A stretch of 64,000 nucleotides of DNA from Microbacterium sp. Root553 (GTDB lineage: Bacteria; Actinomycetota; Actinomycetes; Actinomycetales; Microbacteriaceae), in the NCBI RefSeq assembly GCF_001426995.1, contig NZ_LMFY01000001.1, forward strand, positions 2,105,675 to 2,169,674. The letters run 5' to 3'. The translations under genes and the position numbers were made by a program. The notes beneath the pieces are model-generated. The model saw only the letters and a list, made by a program, of their open reading frames with translations. It had not been told where the DNA came from and did not search any database. Shown here piece after piece: positions 60,170 to 64,000 of this stretch. Positions within the stretch are counted from its first letter, which is position 1; every line of letters starts with the position of its first letter.

Positions 60170-62110
60170 GTGAGAGTCGCGATCGTGACCGAGTCCTTCC
60201 TTCCGCACATGAACGGTGTCACCGGATCCGTGCTGCAGATCCTCCGGCACCTCGAGCGCACGGGCCATGAGGCGCACGTGCTCGCACCGGATGCCGTCGG
60301 CCTGCCGACCGAGATCTCCGGTGCGGCCGTCGAAGCCATCCCGAGCCTGGCGCTCCCCGGCTACCGCAACGTCAGGGTGGGGACCTCGCCTGCGCATCGC
60401 GTGGCGGCCTCCCTCCGACGGTTCGAGCCCGACGTCGTGCACCTCGCCTCGCCGTTCGCGCTGGGATGGCGAGGTGCGCTCGCCGCAGAGCGTCTGGACG
60501 TGCCCTCGGTGGCGGCCTATCAGACCGATGTCGCGGCGTACGCGGCGAGATACCGGGTCCCGGCGACCACGGGGCTCGCCCACACCCACATCGCGCGCCT
60601 GCACCGGCGCGCGACCCTCACGCTCGCGCCCTCGGAGGACGCCGCGCTCCGACTCGCCGACCTCGGAGTCGATCGGGTCAGGCGATGGGGCAGGGGAGTC
60701 GATGCGGAGCGCTTCCAGCCGATGCGCCGGAGTGTGCAGCTGCGTGCCGAATGGGGTGCCGAGACGGTGATCGGCTACGTCGGCCGACTCGCTCCGGAGA
60801 AGCAGGTGGAAGACCTCGCGGTGCTGCAGGACATCCCCGGGGCGCGCCTCGTGATCGTGGGAGACGGGCCGACCCGACCCCGACTGGAAGCGCTGATGCC
60901 GAGCGCGGTGTTCCTCGGGCATCTCGAGGGGGATGCGCTCGCCGCCGCGCTGGCGTCCTTCGACGTGTTCGTGCACCCCGGCGAGAGCGAGACCTTCGGA
61001 CAGACGCTCCAGGAGGCGCACGCCAGCGGAGTGCCTGTCGTCGCCACCGGACGCGGCGGGCCGCTCGACCTCGTGCGGATGGGGATCGACGGATGGCTCT
61101 ACCGCCCCGGAGATCTCGACGATCTGCGCATGCGCGTCGCCGATCTCGCCGGCGACGTCCGAAAGCGCAGAGCGTTCGGGGCCGCCGGGCATCAGGCCGT
61201 GCAGGGACGCAGCTGGGCCAGCGTCTGCGACCAGCTGCTGGGGCACTTCGACGAGGCGACCGCACTGCAGGCCGTCGACGCGGGAGCGCGTGCTCGCCGC
61301 AGGACCAGACCCGAGCCGTCTCGGCCGATCGTCGCCCGTCGCTGGCAGCGGTACGTCGCGCTGGGGGACTCGCTCACCGAGGGGCTGTGCGACCCCGGAC
61401 CCGAGGAAACCCTGCGCGGCTGGGCGGACCGGCTGGCGCTGCTGCTCGCGTCCAGGGGAGGACTGCACTATGCCAACCTCGCCATCCGCTCGAAGCGCGT
61501 GCGCGATGTCTGCGAGATCCAGCTGCCGCGGGCGATCGAGCTCCGTCCCGACCTCGTGTCGGTGCTCATCGGGGCCAACGACCTCGTGAAACCCCGTGTC
61601 GACGTGCCCGCGCTCGCCGCAGAGCTCGAGAGCGCCGTGGCCCGCCTCCGCGGCATCGGCGCCGACGTGGTCCTGGTCACGCCCTTTCTCCCCGACCGCC
61701 GTGCGGCAGCGGTCTACGCCGCGCGCTTCGCGTCGTTCGCCACCGCACTGGCCGGTATCGCGGCACGCACCGGCGCGATCCTGATCGATACCGATCTGCA
61801 TCCGACGCTGCCCGAGCGTCCCCACTGGGGTGAGGACCTCGTGCATCTCAGCAGCCGCGGTCATCGCTTCCTCGCGTACCGGGTGGGGGAGGTGCTCGGC
61901 GTCCCGCACGCCGATGCGCTCGGTGCGCTCGACGCGTCGCTCCATGAGGACGAGGCGATCAGTGCCGGGCTGTGGTGGCGTCGCCACGCGCTGCCCTGGG
62001 TGTGGCGACGCCTGCACGGCCGTGCGGCCGGAGACGGCCGGGTCGCGAAGCACGACGACTACGTCTACCTCGGGCGCTCGCGAGCGCCGCGCGGGGTCAG
62101 CGTCGGCTGA
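60170..62110 (+). CDS. Fusion of GT4 glycosyltransferase and SGNH/GDSL hydrolase
   Basis: A 646-residue two-domain protein. Residues 1 to about 370 are a GT-B retaining glycosyltransferase like the actinobacterial mannosyltransferases of phospholipid glycans (TESFLPHMNGVTGSV near 7-21, GRLAPEKQ near 205, HPGESETFGQTLQEA near 270-284). Residues about 392-610 are an SGNH esterase with GDSLTEG near 398-404, GANDL near 466-470 and a DLVHLSSRGH block carrying the Asp-His pair. No signal peptide is seen. It may glycosylate and deacylate one lipid-linked product. A CATCCT box lies 6 nt before the GTG at 60170. Confidence 0.88.
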   Translation: MRVAIVTESFLPHMNGVTGSVLQILRHLERTGHEAHVLAPDAVGLPTEISGAAVEAIPSLALPGYRNVRVGTSPAHRVAASLRRFEPDVVHLASPFALGWRGALAAERLDVPSVAAYQTDVAAYAARYRVPATTGLAHTHIARLHRRATLTLAPSEDAALRLADLGVDRVRRWGRGVDAERFQPMRRSVQLRAEWGAETVIGYVGRLAPEKQVEDLAVLQDIPGARLVIVGDGPTRPRLEALMPSAVFLGHLEGDALAAALASFDVFVHPGESETFGQTLQEAHASGVPVVATGRGGPLDLVRMGIDGWLYRPGDLDDLRMRVADLAGDVRKRRAFGAAGHQAVQGRSWASVCDQLLGHFDEATALQAVDAGARARRRTRPEPSRPIVARRWQRYVALGDSLTEGLCDPGPEETLRGWADRLALLLASRGGLHYANLAIRSKRVRDVCEIQLPRAIELRPDLVSVLIGANDLVKPRVDVPALAAELESAVARLRGIGADVVLVTPFLPDRRAAAVYAARFASFATALAGIAARTGAILIDTDLHPTLPERPHWGEDLVHLSSRGHRFLAYRVGEVLGVPHADALGALDASLHEDEAISAGLWWRRHALPWVWRRLHGRAAGDGRVAKHDDYVYLGRSRAPRGVSVG

Positions 62111-62129
62111 TCGTCGGTGCGGCTGCGAG

Positions 62130-63440
62130 TCAGCGGCGACCCATGCCGTGATACGACCAGCCGGCCGCGCGCCAGAGATCGGCGTCGAGGCAGTTCCTGC
62201 CGTCGATGATCACGCGCCCGGCGACGAGCGATCCCGCATGCTCGGGGGTGAGATCCCGGCGGTACTCGTCCCATTCCGTGACGATCACGACGGCGTCCGC
62301 GTCGCGCAGCGCGTCGTCGCGTTCGGCGGCGTACCCGAGCTGAGGGTGCGCGGCCGCCGCGTTGGCGAGCGCCGCCGGATCCGTCACCACGACGTCGGCG
62401 CCCAGCCCTCGCAGCCGCACAGCGACGTCGAGCGCGGGGGAGTCGCGGATGTCGTCGCTGAAGGGCTTGAACGCCGCGCCGAGCACCGCGACCCGTCGAC
62501 CGAACACGAGCCCGCCCAGTGCGTCGACGACCAGCTGCACCGCCCTGTCGCGACGACGCAGGTTGATCGCGTCGACCTCGCGGAGGAACCCCACGGCCTC
62601 TCCGCGTCCCAGCTCCTCGGCGCGTGCCGTGAAGGCGCGGATGTCCTTGGGCAGGCACCCGCCGCCGAAGCCGATCCCCGACCCGAGGTAGCGTCTGCCG
62701 ATGCGGGTGTCGTGGCCCAGCGCATCCGCGAGCAGTGCGACGTCGGCGCCCGCGGCCTCGGCGATCTCGGCCATCGCGTTGATGAACGAGATCTTGGTGG
62801 CGAGGAAGGCGTTCGCGGCTCCCTTGACGAGCTCGGCGGTCGCGAGATCGGTGACCAGGAACGGGCTGCCCGCGGTCACGGCGGAGGCATACGCCTCCCG
62901 CAGCAGCGTCGCGGCCCTGACGCCCTCGGCTCCGTCTGGTACGCCGACGACGAGTCGATCGGGTGTGAGCGTGTCGTGCACGGCCCAGCCCTCGCGAAGG
63001 AACTCGGGGTTCCACACCAGTGTCGCGCCCGTCTCGTCGACACGCGCGGCCAGTCGTTCCGCGGTGCCGACCGGCACCGTGGACTTGCCGGCGATGACAT
63101 CGCCACGGCGGAGATGGGGGAGCAGCGACTCCACGGCCGCGTCGACGAAGCGCAGATCGGCCGCATGCCCGCCCGCGACCTGCGGGGTTCCCACGGCGAG
63201 GAAGTGCACGTCGGATCCGCTCGCGTCCGCCATATCGCTGCTGAACTGCAGGCGCCCCGACGAGAGGCCCTCGCGCAACAGCTCCTCGAGCCGTGGTTCG
63301 AAGAACGGCGCCGTGCCGCCCGCGAGCACCGCGACCCTGTGCTCGTCGACGTCGATACCGACGACATCGTGTCCGATCGAGGCCATCGCTGCGGCGTGCA
63401 CGGCACCGAGGTACCCGCATCCGATCACTGACATGCGCAT
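62130..63440 (-). CDS. UDP-glucose 6-dehydrogenase
   Basis: A 436-residue NAD enzyme that makes UDP-glucuronate. The N-terminal Rossmann motif GCGYLG is at 7-12. The catalytic Cys is C262 in GFGGGCLPKDI, with Lys near 206 and D266. The C-terminal domain has FKPFSDDIRDSPALDV near 340-355. UDP-glucuronate feeds wall or capsule polymers. It converges on the glycosyltransferase fusion with 19 bp between, so shared work in glycan synthesis is plausible. The ATG at 63440 is used; one at 63434 also fits. Confidence 0.93.
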   Translation of the reverse strand: MRMSVIGCGYLGAVHAAAMASIGHDVVGIDVDEHRVAVLAGGTAPFFEPRLEELLREGLSSGRLQFSSDMADASGSDVHFLAVGTPQVAGGHAADLRFVDAAVESLLPHLRRGDVIAGKSTVPVGTAERLAARVDETGATLVWNPEFLREGWAVHDTLTPDRLVVGVPDGAEGVRAATLLREAYASAVTAGSPFLVTDLATAELVKGAANAFLATKISFINAMAEIAEAAGADVALLADALGHDTRIGRRYLGSGIGFGGGCLPKDIRAFTARAEELGRGEAVGFLREVDAINLRRRDRAVQLVVDALGGLVFGRRVAVLGAAFKPFSDDIRDSPALDVAVRLRGLGADVVVTDPAALANAAAAHPQLGYAAERDDALRDADAVVIVTEWDEYRRDLTPEHAGSLVAGRVIIDGRNCLDADLWRAAGWSYHGMGRR

Positions 63441-63558
63441 GTGCCCACGAGACCGGATGCTCCTCACGCGAGGGCGTCCGAGGGGTGAACGTCGCATGGA
63501 CGGTGCATGTCGGAACAGCCGGGCGCCGAGCCCACGGGGCTTTTCGGGCCGCCGCTGA

Positions 63559-63564
63559 TAGGCT
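63559..63564 (+). promoter_or_regulatory. -10 box of the pnp transcript
   Basis: TAGGCT, about 240 nt before the pnp start. The first transcribed bases form a perfect 9-bp hairpin with a GCGT loop at 63569-63590. Confidence 0.55.
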
Positions 63565-63570
63565 GGAGGC

Positions 63571-63805
63571 GGTCGACGCGTGTCGACCGCATAACTTCAT
63601 ATCGACTCATGGAGCGATCGGCGGAGAGCTGGTCCCCTGTGGTGGGTTCCTCGGCGGGTCGCGTCGGGTGGCTTTCTACTGGTGGCCAGCGCAGGTGACA
63701 TTCGCGGGAATGACCGCGCGCCCATATCCTGCCGCATCCGCTCCTTCATGAATACGCTCGCGCACCATACGGGTACGCGAGCCTAAACAAAGAAGGAGAG
63801 ACCTC
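63571..63805 (+). ncRNA. Structured 5' leader of pnp, candidate Actino-pnp motif
   Basis: A leader of about 235 nt without a good ORF. Features are the 5' hairpin at 63569-63590, a GCTGGT/GCCAGC closing pair (63628-63633 with 63685-63690) around a G/U-rich 51-nt region, and a CTCGCG/CGCGAG pair near 63760-63780. A conserved Actino-pnp RNA is known in this exact position in actinobacteria. The match to its consensus is from memory and was not tested. Confidence 0.55.
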
Positions 63806-64000
63806 TTGGAAGGTCCTGAAATCACCGCCACCGAGGCCGTTCTCGACAACGGCCGCTTCGGCACCCGCACCATCCGCTTCGAGACCGGCCGCCTCGCGCA
63901 GCAGGCTCAGGGCGCAGTCGCCGCGTACCTCGACGGCGAGACCATGCTCCTCTCGGCCACCAGCGCAGGCAAGCACCCGCGCGAGGGCTTCGACTTCTTC
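63806..64000 (+). CDS. pnp: Polyribonucleotide nucleotidyltransferase, 5' end only
   Basis: The first 65 codons are visible. The sequence ([47 protein letters not shown]) is the start of PNPase, a phosphorolytic exoribonuclease in RNA decay. The start is a TTG at 63806 with AAGGAG 7 nt upstream. It is separated from rpsO by 18.3 kb. PNPase often represses its own mRNA through the leader, which is long and structured here. Confidence 0.92.
   Translation, partial: MEGPEITATEAVLDNGRFGTRTIRFETGRLAQQAQGAVAAYLDGETMLLSATSAGKHPREGFDFF

Noticed and set aside
63529..63544. Small hairpin plus TTTT upstream of the pnp promoter as a terminator
   Set aside because: The stem is only 5 bp and no plus-strand gene ends upstream; the neighbouring dehydrogenase gene runs the other way.

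Overview
The window is a continuous piece of a high-GC actinobacterial chromosome. The gene set and order fit a Microbacteriaceae member, most likely Microbacterium or a close relative. The support is: complete MEP-pathway genes, a nusA-ylxR-infB-rbfA block, extreme G/C third positions, several GTG or TTG starts, and many leaderless promoters. The genus is inferred from gene content alone. I saw no tRNA, rRNA, CRISPR array, insertion sequence or prophage.

Layout. (1) 1-9.5 kb, envelope and isoprenoid block: plsC (3' end outside), an FKBP lipoprotein, dxr, an atypical MurE-family ligase, the site-2 protease rip, a fused chorismate-binding/amidotransferase enzyme behind a classical Trp attenuator, and ispG. 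(2) 9.6-19.5 kb, mixed metabolism: AlaX-like hydrolase, nucleotidyltransferase, RNB ribonuclease, a decayed DUF222-HNH gene, a PEP-mutase/ICL-family enzyme, proS, a flavin/F420-type oxidoreductase, a LOG-family protein and an amine oxidase. (3) 19.6-30.4 kb, translation block: nusA, ylxR, infB, rbfA, then a LuxR-type regulator and mutY, then truB, two small membrane proteins and ribF. There is no rimP in front of nusA. (4) 30.4-45.5 kb: SNF2 helicase, pfkA, S9 peptidase, a Pit phosphate transporter with a small membrane partner, TetR, a metallophosphoesterase, aspA, an FAH-family hydrolase, a PrsW-type protease, an FKBP, YceI and rpsO. (5) 45.5-63.5 kb, an accessory-looking stretch between rpsO and pnp, which are neighbours in many bacteria: a membrane protein with a winged-helix regulator behind a paired operator, a 2OG-Fe(II) oxygenase, the efeUOB iron-uptake operon, a serine hydrolase/acyltransferase pair, a luciferase-like monooxygenase/FMN reductase pair, a CitAB-like two-component system divergent from dctA, DUF5302, DedA, a glycosyltransferase-SGNH hydrolase fusion and a UDP-glucose dehydrogenase. 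(6) The 5' end of pnp with a long structured leader.

How it works together: most genes are housekeeping. The most interesting points are regulatory. About nineteen genes carry a TANNNT -10 box exactly 6 (sometimes 7) nt before the start codon, which is the signature of leaderless transcription. The chorismate enzyme has an 11-residue leader peptide with tandem Trp codons and mutually exclusive hairpins. The membrane protein at 45638 has two 16-bp palindromes flanking its -10 box. The efe operon, yceI and the TetR gene each have a palindrome at the promoter.
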